A DNA stretch of 64,000 nucleotides from Rhizobium sp. NZLR1 (GCF_017357385.1 NZ_CP071632.1:3105501-3169500); one strand, 5' to 3'; shown: positions 36,119-45,181, counted from the first letter of the stretch. Translations and numbers: made by a program. Notes: generated from the sequence alone by a model not told the origin.

Positions 36119-36862
36119 TCAGCCGACCCTCTGGGCCGGCGAGAACCCGCTCATCGCCCCTGTGAAGGATTTCGGCAATGGTGAGGCATAGGAGCCGCGC
36201 TTGCTGGTGGAAAGCTTAAGCGACACCAGGGCCTCGGCCTGCTTGACGGCGGCCGCCACACCATCGACGACCGGCACGCCGTAGATCGCCTGCAACTCGC
36301 GCGCCAGATCGGTCATGCCGGCGCAGCCGAGCACGATCGCCTCGGCGCCGTCTTCGGCAAGTGCCCGCTCGATCTCCGCCCGGAGCTTGCCGACCGCGCC
36401 CGAGGCCGCATCTTCAAGCTCCAGCACCGGGATATCGCAGGCGCGCACCCTGGCGCGGTCGCCCATCCCGTAACGGCGCACCAGATTGTCGATCAGCACC
36501 CGCGACCGCTCGAGTGTCGTCACCACGGTGAAGCGCTGCGCCAGGAAGCCGGCCGTCACGACTGCGGATTCGCAAAGCCCGAGGATCGGCACATCGGCAA
36601 AGCTCCGTGCCGCCTCCAGCCCGGTATCGTCGAAGCAGGCGATGACAGCCGCGTCGTAGCCGGCCGCCTGCCGGTCCTTGAGTTCGCTAAGCAGACCGGG
36701 GATCGCCAGCGCGCCGTCGTAATGGCCCTCGATGGAGACGGGGCCCATGCGCGAGGTGGCGGCGATAATCTCGGTTTCGGAAGCAGCCACCGCGCGTGCC
36801 GCGGTCGCGGCCTTCTCGGTCATAGAGGCCGTGGTGTTCGGATTGACGATGAGGATGCGCAT
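36119..36862 (-). CDS. Asp/Glu/hydantoin racemase-family protein
   Basis: 247 residues. MRILIVNPNTTASMTEK is the signature start of hydantoin/allantoin racemases, and the two catalytic cysteines are in VIACFDDTG (about 79) and VLGCAGMTDL (about 180). The last 30 residues (STSKRGSYASPLPKSFTG...) extend past the family core. It is 1 nt from the next permease gene, so it is part of the ABC operon, which suggests the importer brings in a hydantoin, allantoin or amino acid derivative. Confidence 0.9.
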   Translation of the reverse strand: MRILIVNPNTTASMTEKAATAARAVAASETEIIAATSRMGPVSIEGHYDGALAIPGLLSELKDRQAAGYDAAVIACFDDTGLEAARSFADVPILGLCESAVVTAGFLAQRFTVVTTLERSRVLIDNLVRRYGMGDRARVRACDIPVLELEDAASGAVGKLRAEIERALAEDGAEAIVLGCAGMTDLARELQAIYGVPVVDGVAAAVKQAEALVSLKLSTSKRGSYASPLPKSFTGAMSGFSPAQRVG

Positions 36863-36863
36863 G

Positions 36864-37685
36864 TCAGTCTATCTTTGCCTGCCGCCGGCCGAGCATGGTC
36901 ATGATGCCGAGCGCGATGAGAATGATGGTGAAGGAAAACAGTGTCGTCACCGTGCCAAGCGCATAGAGCACCGGCGTCGTGACATTGGTGGTCATGCCAT
37001 AGATTTCGAGCGGCAGCGTGTTGTAACTGCCCGAGGTCATCAGCGTGCGGGCGAATTCGTCATAGGAGAGCGTGAAGCCGAACAGACCGACGCCGATCAG
37101 GCTCGGCGCGATCATCGGCAGCACCACATGACGGAACGTCTGCCACGAACTGGCGCCAAGGTCGCGCGCCGCCTCTTCATAGGCCGGCGAGAAGCGGTTG
37201 AAGACGGCAAACATGATCAGCACGCCGAAGGGCAGCGTCCAGGTGAGATGCGCGCCGAAGGCCGATGAATACCAGGCGGGCCCCAGCCCTCCCTCCTGGA
37301 AGACGACGCCGATACCGAGCGAAATGATGATCGAAGGCACCACGAGACTTGCGACGGTGGCGTAAAACAGCGCGGTCGAACCTGGAAAACGGCGGCGGAA
37401 GGCAAGGCCGGCGAGCAGCGACACGGTGACGGTCACCACCATCACCATCAGCCCGAGAGTGAAGGAGCGCCGGAAGGAGGCGCCGAAATCGCCGACCGCC
37501 TGCTTCTCGAACAGGTTGAAGAACCAGTGGATGGAAACGCCGTTCATCGGGAAGGTCAGACCGCCGTCCGGCCCCTGGAAGGAGAGGATCAGGATCGCCG
37601 AAAGCGGGCCGTAGAGGAACAGCACGAAGATGACGAAGAAGATCGCCAGCAAATAGAATCCGAGGCCGCGTTTTTCGTGGTTCAT
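36864..37685 (-). CDS. ABC importer permease (PotC type)
   Basis: 273 residues from MNHEKRGLGFYLLAIFFVIFVLFLYGP. Six spans; the EAA loop is YEEAARDLGASSWQTFRHVVLPMIAPSLIG. The in-frame ATG at 37715 overlaps the upstream permease gene and is not preferred. Confidence 0.9.
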   Translation of the reverse strand: MNHEKRGLGFYLLAIFFVIFVLFLYGPLSAILILSFQGPDGGLTFPMNGVSIHWFFNLFEKQAVGDFGASFRRSFTLGLMVMVVTVTVSLLAGLAFRRRFPGSTALFYATVASLVVPSIIISLGIGVVFQEGGLGPAWYSSAFGAHLTWTLPFGVLIMFAVFNRFSPAYEEAARDLGASSWQTFRHVVLPMIAPSLIGVGLFGFTLSYDEFARTLMTSGSYNTLPLEIYGMTTNVTTPVLYALGTVTTLFSFTIILIALGIMTMLGRRQAKID

Positions 37686-37686
37686 C

Positions 37687-38601
37687 TCAAAGCTCCTTGC
37701 GGATGTCGACGACACGCAGGATGGCCGCGACCATCAAAAGCACCACGGCAAGCAGCACCACGGCATTGGCGGCCGCCGCCGGATATTGCAGCAGCGACAT
37801 CTGGTTCTTCATCATCAACGCCACCGAGGCGCTCTGGCCGCCGGACATCACCTGCACCGTCGAAAAGTCGGCCATGACGAGGGTGACAACGAAGATCGTG
37901 CCGATCGCCATGCCGGGTTTGGCCAGCGGAATGACGACGTTCCACAGCACCTGCCAGCCCGACGCGCCCGCATCGCGCGCCGCCTCGAACAGCGACCGAT
38001 CGATGCGCATCAGCGTGTTGAAGATCGGCGTCACCATGAACAGCGTATAGAGATGCACCATGGCGAGCACGACGGCGAAATCGGAATAGAGCAGCCATTC
38101 GATCGGCTGCGGGATGATGCCCATCTTGATCAGCGCCGAATTGACAAGACCGTTGCGCCCGAGCACCGGGATCCACGAAATCATCCGGATGATGTTCGAG
38201 GTCATGAACGGGACGGTACAGACGAGAAAGAGGATCATCTGGGTCGAGGTCTTGCGGATGTGGAAGGCCAGGAAATAGGCGACCCAGAAACCGATAAGAA
38301 GCGTCAGCGCCCAGACGATCGCCGTGAATTTCAACGTGTTGAGATAGGTCTTCCACGTCACCCACGAACCGAGCGTGTCGGTGTAGTTCATCGTCAGGAA
38401 ATCGGGATAGAGGCCGGCGAAGTCGTAATCCCAGAAGCTGACGACGGATATCATAGCGATCGGCAGCAGGAAGAAGAAGCCGAGAATGCCGATCAGCGGC
38501 ATCGCCTGGAGATAGGAGATCGCTGACGGGGAAAGGCGAAAGGAGCTTTTGCCGCGGGCGCCGTGACTGCCCTCTTCCGTTTCTGCTGCGATGGTCGCCA
38601 T
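37687..38601 (-). CDS. ABC importer permease (PotB type)
   Basis: 304 residues with a polar N-terminus (MATIAAETEEGSHGARGKSSF) then six spans. EAA loop LFEAARDAGASGWQVLWNVVIPLAKPGMAIG near residue 215. Partner of the PotC-type permease, 1 nt away. Confidence 0.9.
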   Translation of the reverse strand: MATIAAETEEGSHGARGKSSFRLSPSAISYLQAMPLIGILGFFFLLPIAMISVVSFWDYDFAGLYPDFLTMNYTDTLGSWVTWKTYLNTLKFTAIVWALTLLIGFWVAYFLAFHIRKTSTQMILFLVCTVPFMTSNIIRMISWIPVLGRNGLVNSALIKMGIIPQPIEWLLYSDFAVVLAMVHLYTLFMVTPIFNTLMRIDRSLFEAARDAGASGWQVLWNVVIPLAKPGMAIGTIFVVTLVMADFSTVQVMSGGQSASVALMMKNQMSLLQYPAAAANAVVLLAVVLLMVAAILRVVDIRKEL

Positions 38602-38903
38602 TATCCGGTTCTCCGTTCTGATTACGGCAGGTTGAACGAAGGTGCATGCCGCCCCCTCATCCGCCTGCCGGCACCTTTACCCGGGTCGAGCCACTGGTCT
38701 CGACCCGTCCCTTCGGACCCCCTAGGGGAGAAGAGAAACGCGGCAGCGCCTGGGCCACCGCGAACCTTGCTTTGGTTTCGCAGCATCGCTGCGAACTCCC
38801 TCTTCTCCCCGGCGGGGAGAAGATGCCCGAAGGGCAGATGAGGAGGCGGAGCGGAGCGACGTCTTCAGCATCAGCGAAAGACGACGCTGCCCCGCCCGAA
38901 ACA
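38602..38903 (-). repeat. rhizobial mosaic palindrome between binding protein and permease genes
   Basis: 302 nt without a gene. Block 38654-38675 is identical to 10641-10662. Block 38684-38722 (GGTCGAGCCACTGGTCTCGA then CCCGTCCCTTCGG) recurs inverted at 51367-51404. At 38803-38835 arms CTTCTCCCC / GGGGAGAAG enclose GGC, followed by GCCCGAAGGGC. Confidence 0.75.
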
Positions 38904-40202
38904 TCAGGCAGCGATGAACTCGTTCCAGCGGCGGACCATGTAGCGGTCTTCGTCCATCACGGAGTTCCAGCAGGCGACGGCGCCCATGCGGGTTTCGAAC
39001 GAGCCGCCGTCACGCACGGCGCCGGCCTTTTCCATGACCTTGCCCTCGGGAGACAGGATGTCGCCCTGGGCCGGCTTGCCCTCGATCCAGTAGCCCCATT
39101 CGTCGGCCGACATGAATTCCTTGGCGGTGTCCATGGCAGCGGAATAGTAGCCCTGGCGGTTGAGGTAGCCGCCGACCCAGCCGGACGTGTACCAGTTGAT
39201 GTATTCGTAAGCCGCATCGAGCTGGGCGCCCTTGAGATGCGAGGCAAGGCCGAGACCGCCGCCCCAGGCGCGATAGCCTTCCTTGAGCGGCTGGAAGGTG
39301 CAGGCGATGCCCTTGGAGCGGACGGCGGCGACGGCCGGCGACCACATCGACTGGATGACGACTTCGCCCGAGGCCATCAGGTTGACCGACTCGTCGAACG
39401 ACTTCCAGAAGGCGCGGAACTGGCCGTCGGCCTTGGTCTTGATCAGGAATTCGATCGTCTTGTCGATCTCTTCCTTGGTCATGTTGCCCTTGTCGGCATA
39501 TTTGATCTTGCCGGAGGCTTCCATGATCATCGCCGCATCCATGATGCCGATCGACGGAATGTTGAGGATCGCGGTCTTGCCCTTGAAAGCCGGGTCGAGA
39601 ATATCGGCCCAGCTGGTGATCGGACGGCCGGTGAGGTCGGGGCGGATGCCGAGCGTGTCGGCATTGTAGATGGTTGGAACCATCGTCATCCACTGCGTCG
39701 GCTCCTTGGCGAATTTCTTGGAACCCTGCGCTTCGACGAAGCCGACCGTGTGCGGCGCCGTGCCCTGGGCGATGACGCTGTCTGCCTTCAGCTTGCCGTT
39801 GATGAACAGCGGCACGATCTTGTCGTAATATTTCAGCTTCTTTACGTCCATCGGCTGCATCACGCCTGTTGGAAACACCTTCTTGGCGATCCAGTATTCG
39901 ATGTCGGCGATGTCGTAGCTGTCAGGCTGGGTGACGGCGCGCTGGGCGGCGGCATCGGAATCGGTCGCCGTCATCTCCAGCGTGATGCCGAGGTCGGCCT
40001 TGCACTTCTCGGCGATGGCATTGATGTTCGAAACACCGGTGCCGAACTGGCGAAGCGTGATGTTCGTCTTCGCCCAGATTGTCGGGAAGCCGGTGATGGC
40101 GCCGGAGCCGGCAATGGCGCCGACGGCGGCAGCACCCGTCTTCAGCAGGGTGCGGCGGGAAAGACCCTTTTCCGCCTTGGTCGATGTGGTTTCAGTCGTC
40201 AT
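38904..40202 (-). CDS. ABC importer binding protein with Tat-type signal (PotD-like)
   Basis: 432 residues. The N-terminus carries a twin-arginine motif, GLSRRTLLKTGAAAVGAIAGSG, so export folded through Tat is likely. The mature part follows the polyamine/opine-type binding protein layout (ITLRQFGTGVSNINAIAEKCKADLGITLEMTATDSDAA; NADTLGIRPDLTGRPITSWADILDPAFKGKTAIL; GGLGLASHLKGAQLDAAYEYINWYTSGW). Start at 40202 rather than the upstream 40358, which lies in the ATPase gene. Confidence 0.9.
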   Translation of the reverse strand: MTTETTSTKAEKGLSRRTLLKTGAAAVGAIAGSGAITGFPTIWAKTNITLRQFGTGVSNINAIAEKCKADLGITLEMTATDSDAAAQRAVTQPDSYDIADIEYWIAKKVFPTGVMQPMDVKKLKYYDKIVPLFINGKLKADSVIAQGTAPHTVGFVEAQGSKKFAKEPTQWMTMVPTIYNADTLGIRPDLTGRPITSWADILDPAFKGKTAILNIPSIGIMDAAMIMEASGKIKYADKGNMTKEEIDKTIEFLIKTKADGQFRAFWKSFDESVNLMASGEVVIQSMWSPAVAAVRSKGIACTFQPLKEGYRAWGGGLGLASHLKGAQLDAAYEYINWYTSGWVGGYLNRQGYYSAAMDTAKEFMSADEWGYWIEGKPAQGDILSPEGKVMEKAGAVRDGGSFETRMGAVACWNSVMDEDRYMVRRWNEFIAA

Positions 40203-40251
40203 GCCAGTTCCCCTTTTTGTTGGATGGGCAAGGTTGGTTGTCGATGGTGGT

Positions 40252-41340
40252 TCAAGCGGAAGCGCGGCCGAGCAGCACGGCATCCTCGAGCGCCCAGCTG
40301 AGTGAGACGGCGTCGCCGACGGCGACCGGACGGGCGAAATAGTCGCTATCGTCGGCAATGACGGTGAAATCGTCGCTGCCGGCGCCGATAACGGTGATCT
40401 TCACCGAAGAGCCGCGATATTCGATGTTGGAGACGATCCCGTCGAAGCCGAGCGTCCATTCGGTCGCCACCTGCAAGCGGACACGGTCGGTGCGGATGCC
40501 GATATCGACGGGCTCTCCGATCTCCCTGCCCGTTCCACGCACCGAAAAGCTCTGCCCCTCCGGCACGCTCATGACGAGTACGCCGTTCTCGCTCGACGTT
40601 ACCCGGCCGGTGAGCACGTTGTGATCGCCCATGAACCGGGCGACGAAGGCGGTCGCCGGCTTTTCGAAAATTTCGCGCGGTGCCGCGGCCTGCTCGATCC
40701 TTCCGTCATTCATGATGACGATGACATCGGCGAGCGCCATCGCCTCTTCCTGGCTGTGGGTGACGTGCACGAAGGTAATGCCGAGCGACTTCTGCAGTTT
40801 CTTGAGCTCGGCGCGCATGCGGATCTTCAAAAACGGATCGAGCGCCGACAGCGGCTCGTCGAGCAGCAGCGCTTCCGGGTCAGTGATCAGCGCGCGCGCC
40901 AGCGCCACGCGCTGTTGCTGGCCGCCGGAAAGCTGGGCCGGGCGCCTAACGGCATAGGACTCCATCTGCATCAGCTTCAGCATCTCGAGCGCCTTGGCCC
41001 GCCGTTCCGCCTTGTCGACGCCCTTCATCTTCAAGCTGAAGGCGACGTTGTCGATCAGGTCGAGATGCGGGAACAGCGCGTAGGACTGGAACATCATCGC
41101 CGTGCCGCGCCTGGCCGGCGGAAAATCGGTGACGACTGTATGGCCGAGCCGGATATCGCCCGACGAGATGCTCTCGTGGCCGGCGATCATCCGCAGCGTC
41201 GAGGTCTTGCCGCAACCCGACGGGCCGAGGAAGCAGCAATAGGAGCCGGCCGGAATCTTCAGGCTGATCTCATCGACCGCCGTCGTCGCGCCGTAGACCT
41301 TCGAAACGGATACTAAATCGATCTCTGCCGCTTTCGACAT
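40252..41340 (-). CDS. ABC importer ATPase (PotA type)
   Basis: 362 residues. Walker A GPSGCGKTSTLR, VMFQSYALFP-type Q-loop (TAMMFQSYALFPHLD), signature LSGGQQQRVALARAL, Walker B ALLLDEPLSALDPF, switch H in HVTHSQEEAM, then a TOBE domain. Two ATGs in a row (41343 and 41340); AGGGGAA spacing suits 41340. First gene of the operon that continues through the binding protein, permeases, racemase and flavin reductase. Confidence 0.92.
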   Translation of the reverse strand: MSKAAEIDLVSVSKVYGATTAVDEISLKIPAGSYCCFLGPSGCGKTSTLRMIAGHESISSGDIRLGHTVVTDFPPARRGTAMMFQSYALFPHLDLIDNVAFSLKMKGVDKAERRAKALEMLKLMQMESYAVRRPAQLSGGQQQRVALARALITDPEALLLDEPLSALDPFLKIRMRAELKKLQKSLGITFVHVTHSQEEAMALADVIVIMNDGRIEQAAAPREIFEKPATAFVARFMGDHNVLTGRVTSSENGVLVMSVPEGQSFSVRGTGREIGEPVDIGIRTDRVRLQVATEWTLGFDGIVSNIEYRGSSVKITVIGAGSDDFTVIADDSDYFARPVAVGDAVSLSWALEDAVLLGRASA

Positions 41341-41510
41341 CATGCTTCCCCTGTTCGGAAAAGACGATGCATCCGCCGTGCCAGATTCCCTCACGCCGCG
41401 CCAAGCTCTTGTGAAACAAAGATTTTGCCGACGACAGATCCATGAGGAGAATTTTGAGCACGACAGTGTCTGCACATGATTTAGGCTATCGTGCTCAATT
41501 TTTGCAAAAA

Positions 41511-41522
41511 ATCGTATACAAT
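41511..41522. promoter_or_regulatory. GTATAC-type operator candidate of the GntR/FCD regulator
   Basis: ATCGTATACAAT with a GTATAC core lies between the divergent ATPase and GntR genes. FCD-type GntR regulators of rhizobia often bind TNGTATACNA-like sites. Confidence 0.6.
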
Positions 41523-41604
41523 TTAACCGGCATTTCGGGCACAAAATCATTTAACTTTTGCCGCGAAGCCGGATATGGTTTGCCCGCCATCAGGGAATGA
41601 TTTC

Positions 41605-42315
41605 ATGAAATCCGCCGCCACGGCTCAGCAGGCCGAAGAACCCGCCGAAACCGGCGCGCAACAGATCCGCGACGCCATTCGCGAGGCAATCGTCGAACGC
41701 AGGCTTTCGCCCGGCACCAAGCTTTCCGAAAGCGATGTCGGCAATCTTTTCAATGTCAGCCGTACGCTCGCCCGCGCCGCTTTGCAGGCGCTCTCCTATG
41801 AGGGCCTCGTCAACGTCGAAAAGAACCGCGGCGCCTTCGTTGCCTATCCCTCGCCTGAAGAAGCCCGCCAGATTTTCTCAGCCCGCCGCCTGGTCGAGCC
41901 CGGCCTGTTGCGTGAGGCAGCGGCGCGGATCACCCCGGATGACCTCAGAGATCTGAGAGAGCTGTTGCTGGAAGAGGGCCGGCTGATGGGCGAGCGTGGC
42001 CAGACGGCGCGCCGCGCCGAGATCAAGGCATCCGGCGATTTCCACTTGATGCTGGCGGTCATATCCGGCAATGCGATCATGCAGCGCTTCATGGAGGAGC
42101 TCGTTGCCCGCTCGTCCCTGGTGATCGCGCTTTACGGCCAGTCGACCGCCTCGAGCTGCGGCCATTCCGAACACGGCGAGATCATCTCGGCAATCGAAAG
42201 CAACGAACTGGACCGCGCCTGCGAGCTGATGCTGCATCACATCGCCCATATCGAGGGCGATCTCGACCTGCGCGAACGCAAGAGCCTCGGCCTCAAGGAA
42301 GCCTTCGAACTTTAA
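41605..42315 (+). CDS. GntR-family regulator, FadR/FCD subfamily
   Basis: 236 residues from MKSAATAQQAEEP (AGGGA upstream); ATG 41575 is the alternative. Winged helix IRDAIREAIVERRLSPGTKLSESDVGNLFNVSRTLARAALQALSYEGLVNVEKNRGAFVA at about 18-77. The FCD all-helical domain follows with metal/ligand histidines in DFHLMLAVISGN and LMLHHIAHIEGD. Divergent from the ABC operon and probably its regulator. Confidence 0.92.
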   Translation: MKSAATAQQAEEPAETGAQQIRDAIREAIVERRLSPGTKLSESDVGNLFNVSRTLARAALQALSYEGLVNVEKNRGAFVAYPSPEEARQIFSARRLVEPGLLREAAARITPDDLRDLRELLLEEGRLMGERGQTARRAEIKASGDFHLMLAVISGNAIMQRFMEELVARSSLVIALYGQSTASSCGHSEHGEIISAIESNELDRACELMLHHIAHIEGDLDLRERKSLGLKEAFEL

Positions 42316-42402
42316 GAGTGACCGTCGAGCGATACCCAGGCAAGACGTCGGACGCGCGGCTTTCGCCACACTCCGTGTCGCGTCAAGCGGAGTGTCGAAA
42401 CA

Positions 42403-42816
42403 CTACCAAGGCGTCTGCTTCGGCAGCATTTCGAAGGCCGCGAAGATATCCTCGGCGGTCCGCGGCTCGCTCGAGCGCAGCTTCACGGCGCCGTCGCGGC
42501 CGACCAGGATCAGCCCGAACGCGCCGGATGGCGGCCCCTGCAGCCGCTCTCTGACATCGTCGGCATCGAGTTCGGAGCCGTCGTCGAACAGCGAGAAAGC
42601 ACCGCCGCCGGCAATGATGAAAACCTCGACATCTTCCTCGATGAGACGCATATGCGCGTTCCGCAGCCAATCGTCCTGGATGACGGCGCGGTCGTCCTGC
42701 GCATCGGCGAAGATGATCAGCACGCGCTTTCTGTCGCGAAACTGCTCGAGCGATTGCGGAAGCTCCGGCGCGCGCCGCGGAGCGCCGATGATTTCATGAA
42801 CGATGGATTTCAGCAT
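42403..42816 (-). CDS. DUF4174 protein
   Basis: 137 residues. LEQFRDRKRVLIIFADAQDDRAVIQDDWL, an acidic middle, then GAFGLILVGRDGAVKLRSSEPRTAEDIFAAFEMLPKQ, matching the thioredoxin-like DUF4174 core; no CxxC pair. No export signal is evident from this start. ATG 42816 has GAGGA at a suitable 9-nt distance; ATG 42825 abuts it. Function unknown. Confidence 0.75.
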   Translation of the reverse strand: MLKSIVHEIIGAPRRAPELPQSLEQFRDRKRVLIIFADAQDDRAVIQDDWLRNAHMRLIEEDVEVFIIAGGGAFSLFDDGSELDADDVRERLQGPPSGAFGLILVGRDGAVKLRSSEPRTAEDIFAAFEMLPKQTPW

Positions 42817-42932
42817 GATGCTCATTCCTCACCCGCACTGGCGGCGGGCCTGCCGGTAAAACGGCTGGCAATGGGCGAGGTTCCGCCAGGAAGCGGAAAA
42901 GGATCGCGGCCATGGCCGCGATCCTCATCCAG

Positions 42933-43316
42933 TCAGTCGCGGTTCTGTTCTTCGGCGGTGCGAGCCGAAACGGCGACGAGATCAACCGTGCCATTGGCAA
43001 GAAGGCGCTTGCGCACCAGCACGCGCATGACACGCGCCGCCGTCGAGAAAGTCATCTGGTCGAGCGGGCCTTCGCCCTCCCACGGCTTGGTCAGCCGTTC
43101 GGTAACTGCGCCGACGATATTCATCGGCACGATATCTGTGCATTCGCGCATCGCTTCGAAAACGAAGCCGATGGGGATGACCCGTCCTTCGTAAGTCACG
43201 ATCGGTTCGGTCAGTTCGCTGTCCCATTCCTCGAAGGCATAGAGCGCTTCGCGAAACAGCTGCTGGAGGGTAAACGGCGCATGGCCGTCATGAAGTGGCG
43301 GCAGGGCATTCATCAT
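42933..43316 (-). CDS. hypothetical acidic protein
   Basis: 127 residues, MMNALPPLHDGHAPFTLQQLFREALYAFEEWDSELTEPIVTYEG, then VIPIGFVFEAMRECTDIVPMNIVGAV. I do not recognise the family. AGGAGA stands 6 nt before ATG 43316, giving a convincing start; the frame extends to 43583 but upstream sequence is not protein-like. No membrane segment. The neighbours are also small uncharacterised genes. Confidence 0.65.
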   Translation of the reverse strand: MMNALPPLHDGHAPFTLQQLFREALYAFEEWDSELTEPIVTYEGRVIPIGFVFEAMRECTDIVPMNIVGAVTERLTKPWEGEGPLDQMTFSTAARVMRVLVRKRLLANGTVDLVAVSARTAEEQNRD

Positions 43317-43676
43317 GTCTGTCTCCTCTTGATGGGTTGAAGCCAAAGTCCTCCGGTATCGGTCGCGCCAACGCGGGGAACGGAACGTTTTTGCTGCCCC
43401 TGCGAACCGATTAACACGATTGATTCTATAGACTAACGCGCCGGGGTAAAGCCCATTTATCGGCGATCCCGGAAGCGAATTCCATAACGCGCTGATATTC
43501 TTGCATTTTTTAGTTGAAATTTTCCCCGCGTCGACCGTTCTTGAAAATCTATGTCGCAGCTCCAGATTGCCCCGCAATGGCACGACCGCGCGAAAAAACG
43601 CTGAAAATTCACGGAACTTTTGTCGCTGTAATCTGTTTTGTTCTCACATTTGAAAAACAGTCTGGGGTAATCACCA
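43317..43676. other. gene-free 360-nt gap
   Basis: No ORF with a ribosome site is seen on either strand. The part from 43400 onward is AT-richer than the flanks and probably carries the divergent promoters of the two small genes. No repeat family was recognised. Confidence 0.5.
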
Positions 43677-43901
43677 ATGACGCAAATCCGTGAACCGGAG
43701 CGCCGAAGCAGGATCCTGCGCGGCCGGCCCTACAGCCTTGATGAATTCGCTTCCAAATATGGCCTGCTGAGCGATCAGGCCGAAAGCCTGTTCACCCGCT
43801 TTGGCCCCTCCTCGATCGAACTCGACCTGCTGATGGCCGCCAAGCGCCGCCTGCCGGTTCGCCACGACAGACCAATTACTCATGACAGAATTGCGGAATA
43901 A
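43677..43901 (+). CDS. small protein, DUF3606-like
   Basis: 74 residues: a basic N-terminus (REPERRSRILRGRPYS) then LDEFASKYGLLSDQAESLFTRFGPSSIELDLLMAAKRRL, which has the helix-turn-helix-like shape of DUF3606 small proteins but not a certain match. A DUF2934 gene starts 26 nt downstream, so the two may be co-transcribed. Function unknown. Confidence 0.55.
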   Translation: MTQIREPERRSRILRGRPYSLDEFASKYGLLSDQAESLFTRFGPSSIELDLLMAAKRRLPVRHDRPITHDRIAE

Positions 43902-43927
43902 ACACCTTTAACGAATGGAATGAATAG

Positions 43928-44167
43928 ATGAGCAACAGACGCCACGAATGGATCAGCAAAAGAGCTTACGCGATCTGGGAAGAACAGGGCCGCCCGCAAG
44001 GGCGTGATGACGATCACTGGCGCCAGGCGGTTGCCGAACGCAATGCGTTGGAACGCACCCAGGCCTCCGTTGATGGCCGCGAGGTGCTGGTGAAGTTTCG
44101 CCCGAAGCCGCAGCGGCCGGAAATGCCATGCCAGGACTGGGCCAATCCATCGACAAAGGTCGGCTGA
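43928..44167 (+). CDS. DUF2934 protein
   Basis: 79 residues. RRHEWISKRAYAIWEEQGRPQGRDDDHWRQAVAERN is the DUF2934 signature (xRAYxIWExxGxPxGxDxxHWxxA) at residues 4-39; the rest is a charged tail. These short proteins are common in rhizobia, function unknown. It is followed directly by the palindromic repeat array. Confidence 0.85.
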   Translation: MSNRRHEWISKRAYAIWEEQGRPQGRDDDHWRQAVAERNALERTQASVDGREVLVKFRPKPQRPEMPCQDWANPSTKVG

Positions 44168-44206
44168 TCTTTTCTGCGGAGCGCATCCCTTGCCAAGAAG
44201 CCCCCT

Positions 44207-44360
44207 GTGGCCGGCCTCGTCCTTCGAGGCCTCTGCGGGGCACCTCAGGATGAGGTCGGAGAGAGGCGCGCTTGCCTCATCGGAGAACGCGGCGCTTGCC
44301 GCCGATAGTCTAACAGCAGGCACAACAGCTAGCCCTCATGGTGAGGAGGCCCGCAGCCTC
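44207..44360 (+). repeat. composite palindromic repeat unit 1
   Basis: A left arm starting GTGGCCGGCCTCGTCCTTCG leads through CACCTCAGGATGAGG, a spacer with GATAGTCT and CAGCAGG, to a right arm AGCCCTCATGGTGAGGAGG. First of four related units in 1.1 kb. Confidence 0.75.
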
Positions 44361-44385
44361 ATCCACATCGCCACATTAATCGCCA

Positions 44386-44570
44386 GTGGCCGGCCTCGTC
44401 CTTCGAGGCCCCGGTCGGGGTACCTCAGGAGGAGGGCGGAGAGATGTGCGGCTTGCCTCACCGGAGGCCGCCGTGCCTCCGATAGTCTGGCAGCAGGGCG
44501 CAACAACTAGCCCTCATGGTGAGGAGGCCCGCAGGGCCGTCTCGAACCACGAGGGCGGGTGGCGGGGCAC
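44386..44570 (+). repeat. composite palindromic repeat unit 2
   Basis: Same order as unit 1: left arm, TACCTCAGGAGGAGG, spacer GATAGTCT...CAGCAGG, right arm AGCCCTCATGGTGAGGAGG. It adds a further arm TCTCGAACCACGAGGGCGGG. Confidence 0.75.
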
Positions 44571-44622
44571 TCACGGCGCCGCACGATTGCTGCCCACTCG
44601 CTCCCCATGCTAGCCTTCCACC

Positions 44623-44919
44623 ATGGAAGTCACCGTTTATATCCTCCGCTGCAGCGACGGCTCGTATTACACCGGCCTCACCAAGCAGGAGATCGAGGCG
44701 CGTGTCTGGGAGCACAATGCCGGGACCTATGACGGCTACACTGCCAAGCGCCTCCCGGTCGAACTCGTCTTCACCGAAACCTATGACCGCATCATCGACG
44801 CCATCGCCCGCGAGCGGCAGATCAAGGGCTGGTCCCGCCGTAAGAAGGAGGCGTTGATTGCCATGGATTACGAGGCCTTGCCGGAATTGTCCAAACGCGG
44901 GCCAGTCGAGGCCAAGTGA
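44623..44919 (+). CDS. GIY-YIG nuclease-family protein (UPF0213-like)
   Basis: 98 residues. VYILRCSDGSYYTGLTKQEIEARVWEHNAG holds the GIY-YIG equivalents (VYI...YTG) plus the catalytic Arg and His region; TETYDRIIDAIARERQIKGWSRRKKEALI carries the conserved Glu and basic helix. It is a single-domain member without a DNA-binding extension. It has no gene neighbours in operon distance and is enclosed on both sides by palindromic repeat units, which is unusual. The ribosome site is weak. Confidence 0.88.
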   Translation: MEVTVYILRCSDGSYYTGLTKQEIEARVWEHNAGTYDGYTAKRLPVELVFTETYDRIIDAIARERQIKGWSRRKKEALIAMDYEALPELSKRGPVEAK

Positions 44920-44932
44920 GCGCGCGTGGCCG

Positions 44933-45150
44933 GTGGCCGACCTCGTCCTTCGAGGCCCCTGCGGGGCGCCTCAGGATGAGGGCGGAGAGAGGGCGCGGCC
45001 AGCCTCACCGGAGGGCGGAGCGAAGCTGAGATCCGTCGACCAAGCCAAAAGCACTCCGATCACCCACTAGCCACACGGCACCACGACCAGCCCTCATCCT
45101 GAGGTGCGCAGGCCAGAGGCCGGAGCCTCGAAGGGCGGGGGCGGGTGATA
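44933..45150 (+). repeat. composite palindromic repeat unit 3
   Basis: The left arm (44933-44990) matches units 1 and 2 with few changes; the inverted right arm (45091-45140) reads CCCTCATCCTGAGGTGCGCA then GAGCCTCGAAGG. The spacer between differs from units 1 and 2. Confidence 0.75.
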
Positions 45151-45181
45151 GCCGCAGCTCCCATTACCGGAGGAGATAGCG

